A DNA stretch of 16,250 nt from Bordetella parapertussis (GTDB lineage Bacteria > Pseudomonadota > Gammaproteobacteria > Burkholderiales > Burkholderiaceae_B): positions 1 through 16,250 of the forward strand of contig CAMBLP010000035.1 in NCBI GenBank assembly GCA_945868195.1, given 5' to 3'. Below are positions 1 to 8,605 of this stretch, one piece after another (position 1 is the first letter of the stretch; each line of letters opens with the position of its first letter). The notes beneath the pieces were generated by a model. The model was given only the letters and a program-made list of their open reading frames with translations. It had not been told where the DNA came from and did no database searches. The position numbers and the translations under genes were made by a program.

Positions 1-819
1 GGTTATTCATGTGCCGACCCCAGGACACTGACCATCTGGGAAGCCCAGTTCGGTGATTTCGTCAACGGTGCACAGGTTGTGATTGACCAGTTCATCGTCT
101 CCGGCGAGGCCAAATGGGGTCGTCAGTCTGGTTTGACCATGATGTTGCCGCATGGCTACGAAGGTCAGGGCCCAGAGCACTCCTCCGCACGTATCGAGCG
201 CTTCTTGCAGCTTTGCGCGGACAATAACATCCAGGTGGTTCAGCCTACGACCGCTGCTCAGATTTTCCATCTGCTGCGTCGTCAGATGATTCGCCAGTTC
301 CGCAAGCCTTTGGTGATTTTGACGCCTAAGTCCTTGCTCCGTAACAAGGACGCTGGTTCACCTTTATCGGATCTGGCGAATGGCCGCTTCCGTCCGATCA
401 TTGCTGAGGTCGATGAGGCCATTAATCCCGCTTCGGTCAAGCGTGTATTGGTGTGCTCAGGCAAGGTTTACTACGATTTGGTGAATGGTCGTCGCGAGCG
501 CAAGGACAACTCTGTTGCGATTATTCGCGTCGAACAGCTCTATCCGTTTGCACACAAAACGTTTGAAACTGAATTGCGTAAATATCCCAAAGCAACGGAA
601 GTGGTCTGGGTCCAGGATGAGCCACAGAATCAAGGTCCTTGGTTCTATGTTCAGCATCACTTGTATCAGAACATGTCTAGCGGTCAAAAGCTTGGCTATG
701 CAGGCCGTGTGGCCTCCGCCTCGCCAGCCGTTGGCTATCTGGCTAAACACCTTGAGCAGCAGAAAGCGCTGGTCGAGCAAGCGTTTGGCAAGTTCAAGAC
801 TTTCATGCTGACGAAATAA
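1..819 (+). CDS. odhA: 2-oxoglutarate dehydrogenase E1 component, C-terminal part (cut by left edge)
   Basis: This is the thiamine-diphosphate-dependent E1 subunit of the 2-oxoglutarate dehydrogenase complex. It decarboxylates 2-oxoglutarate and passes the succinyl group to the lipoyl arm of E2 in the cytoplasmic TCA cycle. The reading frame is open from base 1, giving 272 residues of a protein that is usually about 930-960 aa, so roughly the last 30% is present. Visible family signatures are IWEAQFGDF near residue 12, HGYEGQGPEHSSAR at residues 51-64, the CSGKVYYDL stretch, and ASASPAVGY near the C-terminus. These belong to the transketolase-like pyrimidine-binding domain and the C-terminal domain. 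The end lies 41 bp before odhB, which encodes its E2 partner, fitting an odhA-odhB-lpdA operon. The start codon and promoter lie outside the window. The identification is secure; sucA is the enteric name. Confidence 0.96.
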   Translation, partial: GYSCADPRTLTIWEAQFGDFVNGAQVVIDQFIVSGEAKWGRQSGLTMMLPHGYEGQGPEHSSARIERFLQLCADNNIQVVQPTTAAQIFHLLRRQMIRQFRKPLVILTPKSLLRNKDAGSPLSDLANGRFRPIIAEVDEAINPASVKRVLVCSGKVYYDLVNGRRERKDNSVAIIRVEQLYPFAHKTFETELRKYPKATEVVWVQDEPQNQGPWFYVQHHLYQNMSSGQKLGYAGRVASASPAVGYLAKHLEQQKALVEQAFGKFKTFMLTK

Positions 820-860
820 TCACAGAGAAACGTATTCATCCCATTACGGAAAAAAATATA

Positions 861-2096
861 ATGGCAATTACAGACGTTGTTGTTCCACAATTATCCGAGT
901 CAGTGTCCGAAGCCACGCTTCTGACGTGGAAAAAGAAACCCGGCGAAGCCGTTCAGGCCGACGAAATCCTGATCGAAGTCGAAACAGACAAGGTCGTCCT
1001 CGAAGTTCCTGCCCCCGCCTCCGGTGTCCTGTCTGAAATCGTCAAGGGCGATGGCAGTATGGTGACTTCGGGCGAGGTCCTCGCGCGCATCGATACGGAT
1101 GGCAAGGCCGCCGCCGCACCTGCTGCCGCTGCCTCTGCGCCAGCTACAGCGCCCGCTGCAGCTGCACCGGTCGCCGCTGTCGCGTCCGCCTCAGCGGCTG
1201 GCATTGCTTCGCCAGCTGCATCCAAGATTCTTGCTGACAAGGGCGTTTCTGCCGCTTCAGTTGCCGGCACGGGCCGCGACGGACGCATCACTAAGGGTGA
1301 CGCGCTTGGAGCGTCTACCGCCCCCGTCGCGCCTGCAGCAGCACCGAAGGTCGCATTAGCGAACCCCACTGTTCCAATGACGCAGTCACTTGACGGTCGT
1401 CCAGAGCAACGCGTGCCGATGAGCCGTTTGCGTGCGCGTGTGGCTGAGCGTTTGCTGCAGTCGCAACAAGACAATGCCATCTTGACGACGTTTAACGAAG
1501 TCAATATGCAAGGTGTGATTGATCTGCGCAACCTCTACAAAGACAAGTTCGAAAAAGAGCATGGTGTCAAGCTCGGCTTCATGTCCTTCTTCGTCAAGGC
1601 AGCGGTCGCTGCACTCAAGCGTTATCCGATTTTGAACGCCTCGGTCGATGGTAAGGACATCATCTATCACGGTTACTTTGATATCGGTATCGCTGTGGGT
1701 AGCCCACGCGGTTTGGTGGTGCCAATCTTACGTAATGCAGACCAGCTGACGATCGCTGAAATTGAAAAAACGATCGCTGATTTTGGTAAGCGTGCTTCCG
1801 AAGGCAAACTCGGCATCGAAGAAATGACAGGCGGTACCTTCTCGATCTCCAATGGTGGTGTGTTTGGTTCGATGTTGTCAACACCGATCATCAACCCACC
1901 TCAGGCCGCGATCTTGGGCGTGCATGCGACCAAAGAACGTGCTGTGGTTGAAAAGGGCCAGATCGTGATTCGTCCAATCAACTATCTTGCGATGTCTTAC
2001 GATCACCGCATTATCGATGGTCGCGAAGCGGTTCTGGGCTTGGTCGCCATGAAAGAGGCGCTCGAAGATCCGCAGCGCATGCTGCTCGAAATCTAA
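861..2096 (+). CDS. odhB: Dihydrolipoyllysine-residue succinyltransferase, E2 of 2-oxoglutarate dehydrogenase
   Basis: This E2 core enzyme transfers the succinyl group from its lipoyl arm to coenzyme A. The 411 residues follow the classic layout. A lipoyl domain spans about residues 2-77, with the modified lysine K44 in ETDKVVLEV. A flexible Ala/Pro-rich linker covers about 83-115. A peripheral subunit-binding domain covers about 116-150 (SPAASKILADKG then GTGRDGRITKGD). A second Ala/Pro linker follows, then the catalytic domain from about 182 to the end. The active-site motif SYDHRIIDG is present, with H382 and D386. There is one lipoyl domain, as expected for an OGDH E2, whereas pyruvate dehydrogenase E2s of this group often have two or more. 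The ATG at 861 is preceded by only a weak Shine-Dalgarno (GGA at 848-850). The gene sits between E1 and E3 and is probably co-transcribed with both. The enteric name is sucB. Confidence 0.97.
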   Translation: MAITDVVVPQLSESVSEATLLTWKKKPGEAVQADEILIEVETDKVVLEVPAPASGVLSEIVKGDGSMVTSGEVLARIDTDGKAAAAPAAAASAPATAPAAAAPVAAVASASAAGIASPAASKILADKGVSAASVAGTGRDGRITKGDALGASTAPVAPAAAPKVALANPTVPMTQSLDGRPEQRVPMSRLRARVAERLLQSQQDNAILTTFNEVNMQGVIDLRNLYKDKFEKEHGVKLGFMSFFVKAAVAALKRYPILNASVDGKDIIYHGYFDIGIAVGSPRGLVVPILRNADQLTIAEIEKTIADFGKRASEGKLGIEEMTGGTFSISNGGVFGSMLSTPIINPPQAAILGVHATKERAVVEKGQIVIRPINYLAMSYDHRIIDGREAVLGLVAMKEALEDPQRMLLEI

Positions 2097-2108
2097 GCTG
2101 GAAAATTT

Positions 2109-3539
2109 ATGTCTTCGATTCAATTTGATGTCGTGGTGATTGGTGCGGGTCCAGGCGGTTATATCGCTGCGATTCGCGCGGCTCAGTTAGGCAAGACCGT
2201 TGCGTGTATTGATGCCTGGCAAAACGGTCAGGGCGGTCCTGCACCTGGAGGTACTTGTACCAACGTAGGTTGTATCCCTTCCAAAGCGCTGTTGCAGTCT
2301 TCCGAGCATTTCGACCAGGTCAATCATCATTTGGTTGATCACGGCATCGAGGTCAAGGGTGTTTCACTCAAGCTCGACAAAATGCTCGGTCGTAAAAACA
2401 GCGTCGTCAAGCAAAACAACGACGGCATCCTGTATCTGTTCAAAAAGAACAAGATCACCTTCTTTCATGGCAAAGGCTCTTTCGCCGGTCAAGTCGATGG
2501 TGGTTGGGCGATCAAGGTCACGGGCACTACAGAGGCTGACATTGTCGGCAAACATGTTGTGATCGCAACGGGTTCTTCTGCGCGTGAGTTGCCAGGCTTG
2601 CCTTTTGACGAACAGCAGATTTTGTCCAACGACGGTGCGCTCAATATCGGTGCCGTACCCAAGAAATTAGGTGTGATTGGTGCTGGCGTGATCGGCCTTG
2701 AAATGGGCAGCGTCTGGCGTCGTCTGGGTGCGGAAGTCACTGTGCTCGAAGCCATGCCTGAGTTTTTGGCCGCAGTCGACACGCAAGTCGCCAAAGAAGC
2801 GCACAAGATTTTTACCAAGCAGGGCTTGAACATTCAGATGGGTGTCAAACTCGGTGAGATCAAATCTACGGCTAAGCAAGTGACGGTTCCTTATACGGAT
2901 GCCTCAGGTGCTGAGCAGAAACTGGTCGTGGACAAGCTGATTGTTTCAATCGGTCGTGTGCCATACACCGGTGGACTGAATGCGGATGCGGTGGGACTCA
3001 AGCTCGACGAGCGTGGCTTTGTCGTGGTAGATGCAGACTGCAAAACGAACTTGCCTAACGTTTGGGCGGTGGGCGATGTGGTGCGCGGCCCCATGCTGGC
3101 ACACAAAGCCGAAGAGGAGGGCGTTGCAGTTGCTGAGCGTATCGGCGGACAACATGGTCACGTTAACTTTGACACGATTCCTTGGGTCATCTATACCTCG
3201 CCCGAGATTTCATGGGTCGGTCAGAACGAGCAGCAGCTCAAAGCGTCCGGCCGTGCTTACAAAGCTGGTAGCTTTCCCTTCTTGGCCAATGGTCGCGCAC
3301 GCGCGTTGGGCGACACCACGGGTTTCGTCAAAATTTTGGCGGATGCGGCGACGGATGAGGTTTTGGGTGTGCACATTATCGGTCCGATGGCCTCCGAGCT
3401 CATCGCCGAAGCTGTCACCATCATGGAATTCCGTGGCGCAGCCGAAGACATTGCCCGTATCTGTCATGCACATCCGACTTTGTCGGAGTCCATGAAAGAA
3501 GCAGCGTTGGCGGTTGATAAGCGCACACTCAATTTCTGA
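2109..3539 (+). CDS. lpdA: Dihydrolipoyl dehydrogenase, E3 component
   Basis: This FAD-dependent enzyme re-oxidises the dihydrolipoyl arm of E2 and reduces NAD+, closing the 2-oxoglutarate dehydrogenase cycle. The 476 residues show the FAD-binding GAGPGG at 12-17 and the redox-active disulfide pair C50/C55 in GGTCTNVGCIPSKALL. The NAD-binding GAGVIGLEMG is at 191-200. A second FAD contact, WAVGDV, lies near 319-324. The dimer-interface motif HAHPTLSE carries the catalytic base H455 and its partner E460. The start ATG lies 12 bp after the odhB stop, with GGAAA at 2099-2103 as a modest ribosome binding site. Position as third gene of the odh run points to service of OGDH; whether it also serves pyruvate dehydrogenase or glycine cleavage cannot be told here. 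It is also called odhL in related species. Length and motifs are complete. Confidence 0.97.
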   Translation: MSSIQFDVVVIGAGPGGYIAAIRAAQLGKTVACIDAWQNGQGGPAPGGTCTNVGCIPSKALLQSSEHFDQVNHHLVDHGIEVKGVSLKLDKMLGRKNSVVKQNNDGILYLFKKNKITFFHGKGSFAGQVDGGWAIKVTGTTEADIVGKHVVIATGSSARELPGLPFDEQQILSNDGALNIGAVPKKLGVIGAGVIGLEMGSVWRRLGAEVTVLEAMPEFLAAVDTQVAKEAHKIFTKQGLNIQMGVKLGEIKSTAKQVTVPYTDASGAEQKLVVDKLIVSIGRVPYTGGLNADAVGLKLDERGFVVVDADCKTNLPNVWAVGDVVRGPMLAHKAEEEGVAVAERIGGQHGHVNFDTIPWVIYTSPEISWVGQNEQQLKASGRAYKAGSFPFLANGRARALGDTTGFVKILADAATDEVLGVHIIGPMASELIAEAVTIMEFRGAAEDIARICHAHPTLSESMKEAALAVDKRTLNF

Positions 3540-3560
3540 GGCACTTGTTGTGCAACTTTC

Positions 3561-4652
3561 TTGAACGTACTTCAACACTATGAGAGCAGTCTGGCTGAAC
3601 GCGGTTATCAGCCAGACCCCGCTCAACGCATCGCCATTGAGCGTTTGCAAAAGTACTTTGACGACTGGATCACATTTAAAGGTGATCGCTCCAGTGCCGT
3701 CAAACGCTTGTTCAAACGTCCTGAGGTACCCAGAGGGGTGTACCTTTGGGGAGGCGTCGGTCGTGGGAAAAGTTTTTTGATGGATGCGTTTTACGCGACG
3801 GTTCCCGTCACCCGTAAAACCCGTTTACATTTTCATGAATTCATGCGCAGCGTGCATCGCCAGCTTGACGAAGTCAAAGGCATGCAGGATCCGCTTGACG
3901 AGGTGGCCAAGCGCATCTCCAAGCGCTATCGCCTCATTTGCTTCGACGAGTTTCATGTTTCAGATGTAGCCGATGCCATGATTTTGTATCGGCTGTTACT
4001 CAAGTTTTTCGAGCATGGTACGTCTTTTGTCATGACGTCCAACTACGAGCCTTCATTACTTTATCCCGACGGGCTGCATCGTGATCGCATTTTGCCTGCG
4101 ATTGCTTTGCTCAAAGACCGCATGGATATTTTGAACGTGGATGCAGGGATAGACTACCGCCGCCGGACTCTCGAGCAGGTCAAGTGCTATCACACACCTC
4201 TTGGTGTACAAGCTGATCAGGCTTTACAAGAGGCCTTTGTTCAGCTTTCTGATACGTCCCCCCAGGATCCGGTGCTACTCATCGAGCATCGCGAGATTAC
4301 GGCTAAAAAACGTGCGGGCAGTGTGGTCTGGTTTGATTTCGCGACCTTGTGCGGTGGGCCGCGGTCGCAAAATGATTATCTTGAGATCGCCAGCCGATTT
4401 CACGCAGTGATTCTCTCAGACGTTCCTAAAATGGGTGCGAAACATGCCTCTGAGGCCAGGAGATTCACTTGGCTGATCGATGTTTTTTATGACCACAAGG
4501 TCAAGTTGATCATGTCTTCTGAGTGTGAGCCAGAGGAAATCTATACTTCTGGTCCCATGTCTAACGAGTTTCACCGTACTGTTTCCCGCATCCTTGAGAT
4601 GCAGTCCAAAGAGTATCTGGATTCCGAACAGCGCGACACCGTCAGTCTCTAA
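3561..4652 (+). CDS. zapE: Cell division protein ZapE (AFG1-like ATPase)
   Basis: This is an AFG1/LACE1-family AAA-type ATPase. In E. coli ZapE associates with the Z-ring during constriction and affects FtsZ bundling in an ATP-dependent way; that role is taken from the family. The 363 residues contain a Walker A motif GGVGRGKS at 64-71, a Walker B LICFDEF at about 125-131 and a sensor-like TSN at 159-161, plus the usual family stretches [10 protein letters not shown] near the N-terminus and FHEF at 91-94. The start is an unusual TTG at 3561. No ATG or GTG exists in frame between the preceding in-frame stop (3537-3539) and the conserved N-terminal sequence. The nearest purine-rich site, GAGG at 3538-3541, is about 19 nt upstream and so poorly placed. 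The gene follows lpdA by 21 bp and is probably in the same transcript, with trpS 10 bp downstream. Confidence 0.93.
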   Translation: MNVLQHYESSLAERGYQPDPAQRIAIERLQKYFDDWITFKGDRSSAVKRLFKRPEVPRGVYLWGGVGRGKSFLMDAFYATVPVTRKTRLHFHEFMRSVHRQLDEVKGMQDPLDEVAKRISKRYRLICFDEFHVSDVADAMILYRLLLKFFEHGTSFVMTSNYEPSLLYPDGLHRDRILPAIALLKDRMDILNVDAGIDYRRRTLEQVKCYHTPLGVQADQALQEAFVQLSDTSPQDPVLLIEHREITAKKRAGSVVWFDFATLCGGPRSQNDYLEIASRFHAVILSDVPKMGAKHASEARRFTWLIDVFYDHKVKLIMSSECEPEEIYTSGPMSNEFHRTVSRILEMQSKEYLDSEQRDTVSL

Positions 4653-4655
4653 GGT
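4651..4655 (+). promoter_or_regulatory. Ribosome binding site of trpS
   Basis: AAGGT overlaps the last two bases of the zapE stop codon and lies 7 nt before the ATG at 4663. It decides the trpS start, because the frame stays open further upstream inside zapE (back to 4525) with residues that do not resemble TrpS. The overlap also suggests translational coupling between zapE and trpS. Confidence 0.6.
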
Positions 4656-4662
4656 CAATATT

Positions 4663-6021
4663 ATGAATACGCGTGTTCTCACCGGCATTACGACGTCGGG
4701 TTCCCCGCATCTGGGCAATTATGTTGGTGCGATTCGTCCCGCGATTCAAGCGAGTCTTGAAAAAAATGTCGATGCTTTTTTCTTCTTGGCGGATTATCAC
4801 GCATTGATTAAGTGCGAGGATGCGGACCGTATTGCGCGTTCGCGCCTGGAGATTGCTGCAACGTGGTTAGCCTGCGGACTTGATCCAGAACGCGTGACTT
4901 TTTATCGACAGTCTGATGTGCCTGAAATCCCTGAGTTGTGCTGGATGCTGACGTGTGTCACGGCAAAGGGCTTGATGAATCGGGCGCATGCCTACAAGGC
5001 TTCGGTCGACCAGAATATTGCCAAGAGCGTGGATCCTGACGATGGAATCAATATGGGGTTGTTCTCTTATCCCATTCTGATGGCGGCCGATATTTTGATG
5101 TTTAATGCACACAAAGTACCCGTGGGTCGTGATCAGACTCAGCATCTTGAGATGGCACGTGACATTGCCCAGAGATTCAATCATTTGTATGGGCAAGGTA
5201 AAGACTTTTTCGTGCTTCCTGAGGCCGTGATTGCCGAAGATGTGGCGACCTTGCCAGGTTTGGATGGCCGCAAAATGTCCAAGAGTTACAACAATACAGT
5301 CCCGTTGTTTGAAGGCGGCGCACGAGCGCTCAAGTCAGCCGTTGCCAAGATCGTCACAGACTCACGCGGACCCGGTGATCCCAAGGATGCAGACGCTTCG
5401 CATCTTTATCTGATCTACAAGGCCTTTGCTCAGCAGTCCGAGACTGTTGCATTTCGTCAGGCACTCGCGACTGGGATGGGTTGGGGTGATGCTAAACAGA
5501 CCTTGTGTGAGCGCATCGAGCGAGAGCTTGAACCGATGCGTGATCAATACGAGTCTTTGATGTCCAACCCCCATCGCATCGAAGAAATCCTGCAAGAGGG
5601 TGCTCGTAAAGCGCGTGCGATTGCGACCCCCTTTATTCAAGAGTTAAGACAGGCGGTCGGCTTGCGTACTCTCGCGACACAGTCAGGACCTCGGTCGACC
5701 AAAGAATCTAAAGCGGGCGGTAAAGGTGCCCGCTTTGTGAGTTTCCGTGATGAGGCGGGGCAATTTCGCTTTCGCTTCCTCGGTTTGGAAGGCGCGGAGC
5801 TTTTTTCCTCGGTGGCTTTTGCAGATCCTAAAATGGCGGGAGCTGCCATGCGTGCGCTGCAAAGCGGCGATCTCGATACCATGCTGACACTCCAAGGCGA
5901 ATTGGACTTTAGCTTGGCACTAGAGGGAGTTGTTGTAGCCGCTGGTTTGAAGAGCATTTCAAGTGCTCAGCGGGCTGAACGCATTGAGGCGCTACGTGCG
6001 AGTTTGCGTCCCGCTGAGTGA
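4663..6021 (+). CDS. trpS: Tryptophan--tRNA ligase with C-terminal extension
   Basis: This class I aminoacyl-tRNA synthetase charges tRNA-Trp with tryptophan in the cytoplasm. The 452 residues begin with [20 protein letters not shown], where PHLGN at 15-19 is the HIGH-type signature. The second ATP-binding signature, KMSKS, is at 204-208 in [10 protein letters not shown]. Other TrpS landmarks are [22 protein letters not shown] near 135-145 and [11 protein letters not shown] near 153-163. The catalytic and anticodon-binding parts end around residue 335. About 115 further residues follow that the roughly 334-aa E. coli enzyme lacks. Within them, residues 357-400 ([17 protein letters not shown] and onward) resemble a DUF1508/YegP-type domain, a link recalled rather than searched. 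Longer TrpS proteins are known among betaproteobacteria. The start is fixed by the conserved N-terminus and by AAGGT 7 nt upstream. The gene ends 60 bp from the convergent tex stop. Confidence 0.96.
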   Translation: MNTRVLTGITTSGSPHLGNYVGAIRPAIQASLEKNVDAFFFLADYHALIKCEDADRIARSRLEIAATWLACGLDPERVTFYRQSDVPEIPELCWMLTCVTAKGLMNRAHAYKASVDQNIAKSVDPDDGINMGLFSYPILMAADILMFNAHKVPVGRDQTQHLEMARDIAQRFNHLYGQGKDFFVLPEAVIAEDVATLPGLDGRKMSKSYNNTVPLFEGGARALKSAVAKIVTDSRGPGDPKDADASHLYLIYKAFAQQSETVAFRQALATGMGWGDAKQTLCERIERELEPMRDQYESLMSNPHRIEEILQEGARKARAIATPFIQELRQAVGLRTLATQSGPRSTKESKAGGKGARFVSFRDEAGQFRFRFLGLEGAELFSSVAFADPKMAGAAMRALQSGDLDTMLTLQGELDFSLALEGVVVAAGLKSISSAQRAERIEALRASLRPAE

Positions 6022-6081
6022 ACGCAGGTTTTGCGCTTGAGTGTATGAGCGCTTGAGGGGCTTGAGCGCTTGTATTGCCCC
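6022..6081. repeat. Convergent trpS/tex gap with repeated GCGCTTGA; weak terminator candidate
   Basis: This 60-bp gap holds GCGCTTGA at 6033-6040 and 6049-6056, plus GCGCTTG at 6066-6072, so copies are spaced 16-17 bp apart. Because AGCGCT is its own reverse complement, copies at 6048-6053 and 6065-6070 can pair. With flanking G-U pairs the plus-strand RNA could form a stem of about 13 bp (6045-6057 with 6061-6073) around a 3-nt loop. An alternative stem is AGGGGC (6056-6061) with GCCCCT (6077-6082). Neither is followed by a clear U-run, so this is not a textbook intrinsic terminator. A role in ending trpS or tex transcription is inference from position. Confidence 0.35.
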
Positions 6082-8499
6082 TTAGCGTTTAAGTTTTGCG
6101 AATGCGGCTGCCATGGCACCCCCAGTGGGTTCAGGCGCATTGCCACGGTTTGGCTTGGCGCCTCCTAGGCTCCCAGAACTACCTGAGCGATTTTTTCCAG
6201 AGGCATGACCACTAACGCTTGCAGCCGCCCCCAGTGAGCGAGCAGGCGGTGCCTCGTCATTTAAACGCATGGTCAGCGCGATACGTTTGCGTGGGACGTC
6301 AACCTCTTGAACACGCACTTTGACTGTTTGTCCGACGCGCACAACATCGCGCGGATCAGAGACGAATTTTTCAGCGAGTGCAGAGATATGCACCAGACCA
6401 TCTTGATGCACGCCGATATCGACAAAGGCGCCAAAGTTGGCAACGTTGGTGACAACACCTTCCAGAATCATGCCGGGCAAGAGATCGTTGAGTGTTTCGA
6501 CACCTTCTTTAAAGGTCGCAGTCTTGAACTCAGGGCGTGGATCGCGTCCAGGCTTTTCGAGTTCGAGCAAAATATCACGCACGGTTGGCAAGCCAAAGCG
6601 ATCGTCTGTAAATTCAGAAGGGGAGAGGCCTTTGAGTTTTTCGCGATTGCCGATCACCTCTTTCATATCAGCCGCGATTTTTTTCAAAATACGCTCCACC
6701 ACAGGATAAGCCTCTGGGTGAACCGAAGAGGCATCGAGAGGGTTGTTGCCGTTGGGAATACGCAGAAAGCCTGCGGCTTGTTCAAAGGCTTTTTCCCCAA
6801 AACGCGAAACTTCTTTAAGTGCGGCTCGGTTGGGGAATACGCCTTTGTCGTCGCGATAGGCCACGATATTTTTTGCCAGGGTGCTGTTCAGACCTGAAAC
6901 GCGGGCCAACAAAGCGGCAGAGGCCGTATTGACATCCACACCGACAGCGTTGACGCAATCCTCGACGACGGCGTCCAGCGAGCGTGCAAGCTCGCGCTGA
7001 TTGAGATCGTGTTGATATTGACCCACACCGATCGCTTTTGGTTCGATTTTGACCAGTTCCGCCAAGGGGTCTTGTAAGCGTCGTGCAATCGAGGCGGCGC
7101 CGCGCAAGCTCACATCCAGGTCAGGAAACTCAAGCGCAGCCAGCTCAGAAGCGGAATAGACCGAAGCGCCTGCTTCCGAGACGACCACGCGTGTGAGTGT
7201 GAGATCAGGGTGTTCGGACATGAGGTCCACCACCAGTTTTTCTGTTTCACGCGAGGCCGTGCCGTTGCCGATGGCCACCAGCTCAATCTGATGGCGGCGT
7301 GCAAGCGCAGCCAGTGTTGCTAGAGATCCTACGCGGTCACGCCGTGGTTCAAAGGGGTAGACCGTTGCCGTTTCAATCAATTTTCCGGTGTGATCGATCG
7401 CGGCAACCTTCACGCCGGTTCGAATGCCTGGGTCAAGGCCTAGCACCGCTTTAGGCCCCGCGGGTGCCGCAAGCAAGAGATCTTTGAGGTTGGCTGCAAA
7501 CACACGAATAGCTTCGGTCTCGGCGCTTTCGCGCAGTCGGGTAATCATTTCTGTCTCGAACATCGTCAACAACTTGACGCGCCAGGTCCAACGCGCGACA
7601 TCTGCCAACCATTTCGCACGAGGCGAGGGCGTCGCATCAAACAGATCGCGACCCAGCTTCAGGAATTGAGCAACGCGCTCGACACAAGGGTGCGGGACCA
7701 AGATGTCTTGGGTCGCCTCAAGTCCGATCCGTAGCTCAAGGATCCCTTGTTGGCGCCCACGGAGCATGGCGAGCACGCGATGCGAGGGTAGTGTGCGTAA
7801 GGGCTCGCAAAATTCGAACCAGTCGCGGAAATTCGCGCCCTCGGCTTCTTTGCCTTCTGAGACCTTGGAATAGAGGTAGCCTTGAGACCACAGGTGAGTC
7901 CGCATGTCTGCAAGCAGATCCGCATTTTCAGCGTAACGCTCTGCGAGAATATCTCGTGCCCCATCCAATGCTGTCTTGGCTTCCGTAATATTTACATCCG
8001 GATTTAAATATTTTACGGCAAGGTTGGTCGGATCGCAGCTTAGGTCGGCAAGAATGGCATCGGCGAGGGGCTCTAAGCCAGCCTCGCGGGCAATCTGCGC
8101 GCGCGTTCGACGCTTGACCTTGAAAGGGGTGTACAAATCTTCGAGCCGCTGTTTAGTGTCGGCTTGTTGGATGGATTTCTCAAGTTCGGGGGTGAGTTTT
8201 TGCTGTTCGGCGATCGACGCCAAAATCGCCGCCCGACGCTCCTCTAGGTCACGTAGGTACAGCAAGCGAGTGTCTAGGTTGCGCAGCACGGTATCGTCGA
8301 GCCCCCCCGTAGCTTCCTTGCGGTAACGTGCGATGAAAGGAACGGTTGCACCATCTTTGAGTAACTCGATGACGGCCGTCACCTGCTGGGGCTTGATGCC
8401 TAGTTCATGGGCGAGTTGGGCGGTGATGCGCAGCTCGGCTTGCGCGGCCGTCACAGGCGCGGCAAACGTAGGGGATGGTGTTGTACTTGAATCGCTCAT
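6082..8499 (-). CDS. tex: Tex family RNA-binding transcription accessory protein
   Basis: Tex proteins bind nucleic acid and are linked to transcription; the family was first described as needed for toxin expression in Bordetella pertussis, and its exact biochemical role is less settled. From the chosen start the product is 805 aa, slightly longer than the usual 770-790. The N-terminal Tex domain covers about residues 20-210 ([17 protein letters not shown] at 53-69, [12 protein letters not shown] at 123-134). A YqgF/RNase H-like domain starts at [10 protein letters not shown] (353-362). Helix-hairpin-helix segments lie at about 515-585 ([11 protein letters not shown]), and an S1 RNA-binding domain at about 674-746 ([21 protein letters not shown]). 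A Gly/Ser-rich tail, 750-795, ends in a short AFAKLKR cap. The ATG at 8499 is preceded by GGAA six to nine nt upstream. A GTG- or ATG-started extension to 8547 is possible, but its residues look unlike Tex. The gene is transcribed alone, divergent from the helicase and convergent with trpS. Confidence 0.95.
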   Translation of the reverse strand: MSDSSTTPSPTFAAPVTAAQAELRITAQLAHELGIKPQQVTAVIELLKDGATVPFIARYRKEATGGLDDTVLRNLDTRLLYLRDLEERRAAILASIAEQQKLTPELEKSIQQADTKQRLEDLYTPFKVKRRTRAQIAREAGLEPLADAILADLSCDPTNLAVKYLNPDVNITEAKTALDGARDILAERYAENADLLADMRTHLWSQGYLYSKVSEGKEAEGANFRDWFEFCEPLRTLPSHRVLAMLRGRQQGILELRIGLEATQDILVPHPCVERVAQFLKLGRDLFDATPSPRAKWLADVARWTWRVKLLTMFETEMITRLRESAETEAIRVFAANLKDLLLAAPAGPKAVLGLDPGIRTGVKVAAIDHTGKLIETATVYPFEPRRDRVGSLATLAALARRHQIELVAIGNGTASRETEKLVVDLMSEHPDLTLTRVVVSEAGASVYSASELAALEFPDLDVSLRGAASIARRLQDPLAELVKIEPKAIGVGQYQHDLNQRELARSLDAVVEDCVNAVGVDVNTASAALLARVSGLNSTLAKNIVAYRDDKGVFPNRAALKEVSRFGEKAFEQAAGFLRIPNGNNPLDASSVHPEAYPVVERILKKIAADMKEVIGNREKLKGLSPSEFTDDRFGLPTVRDILLELEKPGRDPRPEFKTATFKEGVETLNDLLPGMILEGVVTNVANFGAFVDIGVHQDGLVHISALAEKFVSDPRDVVRVGQTVKVRVQEVDVPRKRIALTMRLNDEAPPARSLGAAASVSGHASGKNRSGSSGSLGGAKPNRGNAPEPTGGAMAAAFAKLKR

Positions 8500-8511
8500 T
8501 GTTTCCAAAAC

Positions 8512-8517
8512 TTTATA
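8512..8517 (-). promoter_or_regulatory. Possible -10 box for tex
   Basis: On the minus strand TATAAA lies about 12 nt before the tex start codon and just upstream of its GGAA ribosome binding site. It matches five of six -10 bases. No convincing -35 box lies at 16-18 bp, and the implied leader would be only a few nucleotides, so this is a weak call based on position and AT content. Confidence 0.25.
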
Positions 8518-8559
8518 GTTGGCGGCAAACGGACGATTTTGCCACAAGACTGGAATGAG

Positions 8560-8581
8560 CCCTGTTTCAACGGGGTATGAT
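8560..8581 (+). promoter_or_regulatory. Hairpin joined to a possible -10 box upstream of the helicase gene
   Basis: A perfect-arm inverted repeat at 8560-8575 (CCCTGTT paired with AACGGGG, one T-G pair, minimal loop) is followed directly by TATGAT at 8576-8581, which matches five of six -10 bases. The ATG at 8606 would give a leader of about 18 nt. No good -35 box is visible at the right distance, so an activator or operator role for the inverted repeat is possible but unproven. It is the only structured element in the 107-bp gap between tex and the helicase. Confidence 0.3.
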
Positions 8582-8605
8582 CCGGCTTGCCCTTTGGTGT
8601 CCTTT

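Noticed and set aside
1081..1350. GCC/GCT-rich tract that looks like a low-complexity DNA repeat
   Set aside because: It encodes the Ala/Pro-rich flexible linkers of the E2 subunit, a normal feature of the family, and stays in frame.
953..1531. 192-aa open frame on the minus strand
   Set aside because: It lies wholly inside odhB, is dominated by Ala runs mirrored from the Ala/Pro linker codons, and shows no family motif. It is a shadow of a GC-rich coding strand.
4525..4662. Possible 46-residue N-terminal extension of trpS
   Set aside because: It overlaps the zapE C-terminus in another frame, and the TrpS N-terminus with its own ribosome site starts at 4663.
6307..6897. 196-aa open frame on the plus strand inside tex
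   Set aside because: It is antisense to a gene with complete, ordered domains. The translated residues show no recognisable motif, and no ribosome site precedes it.
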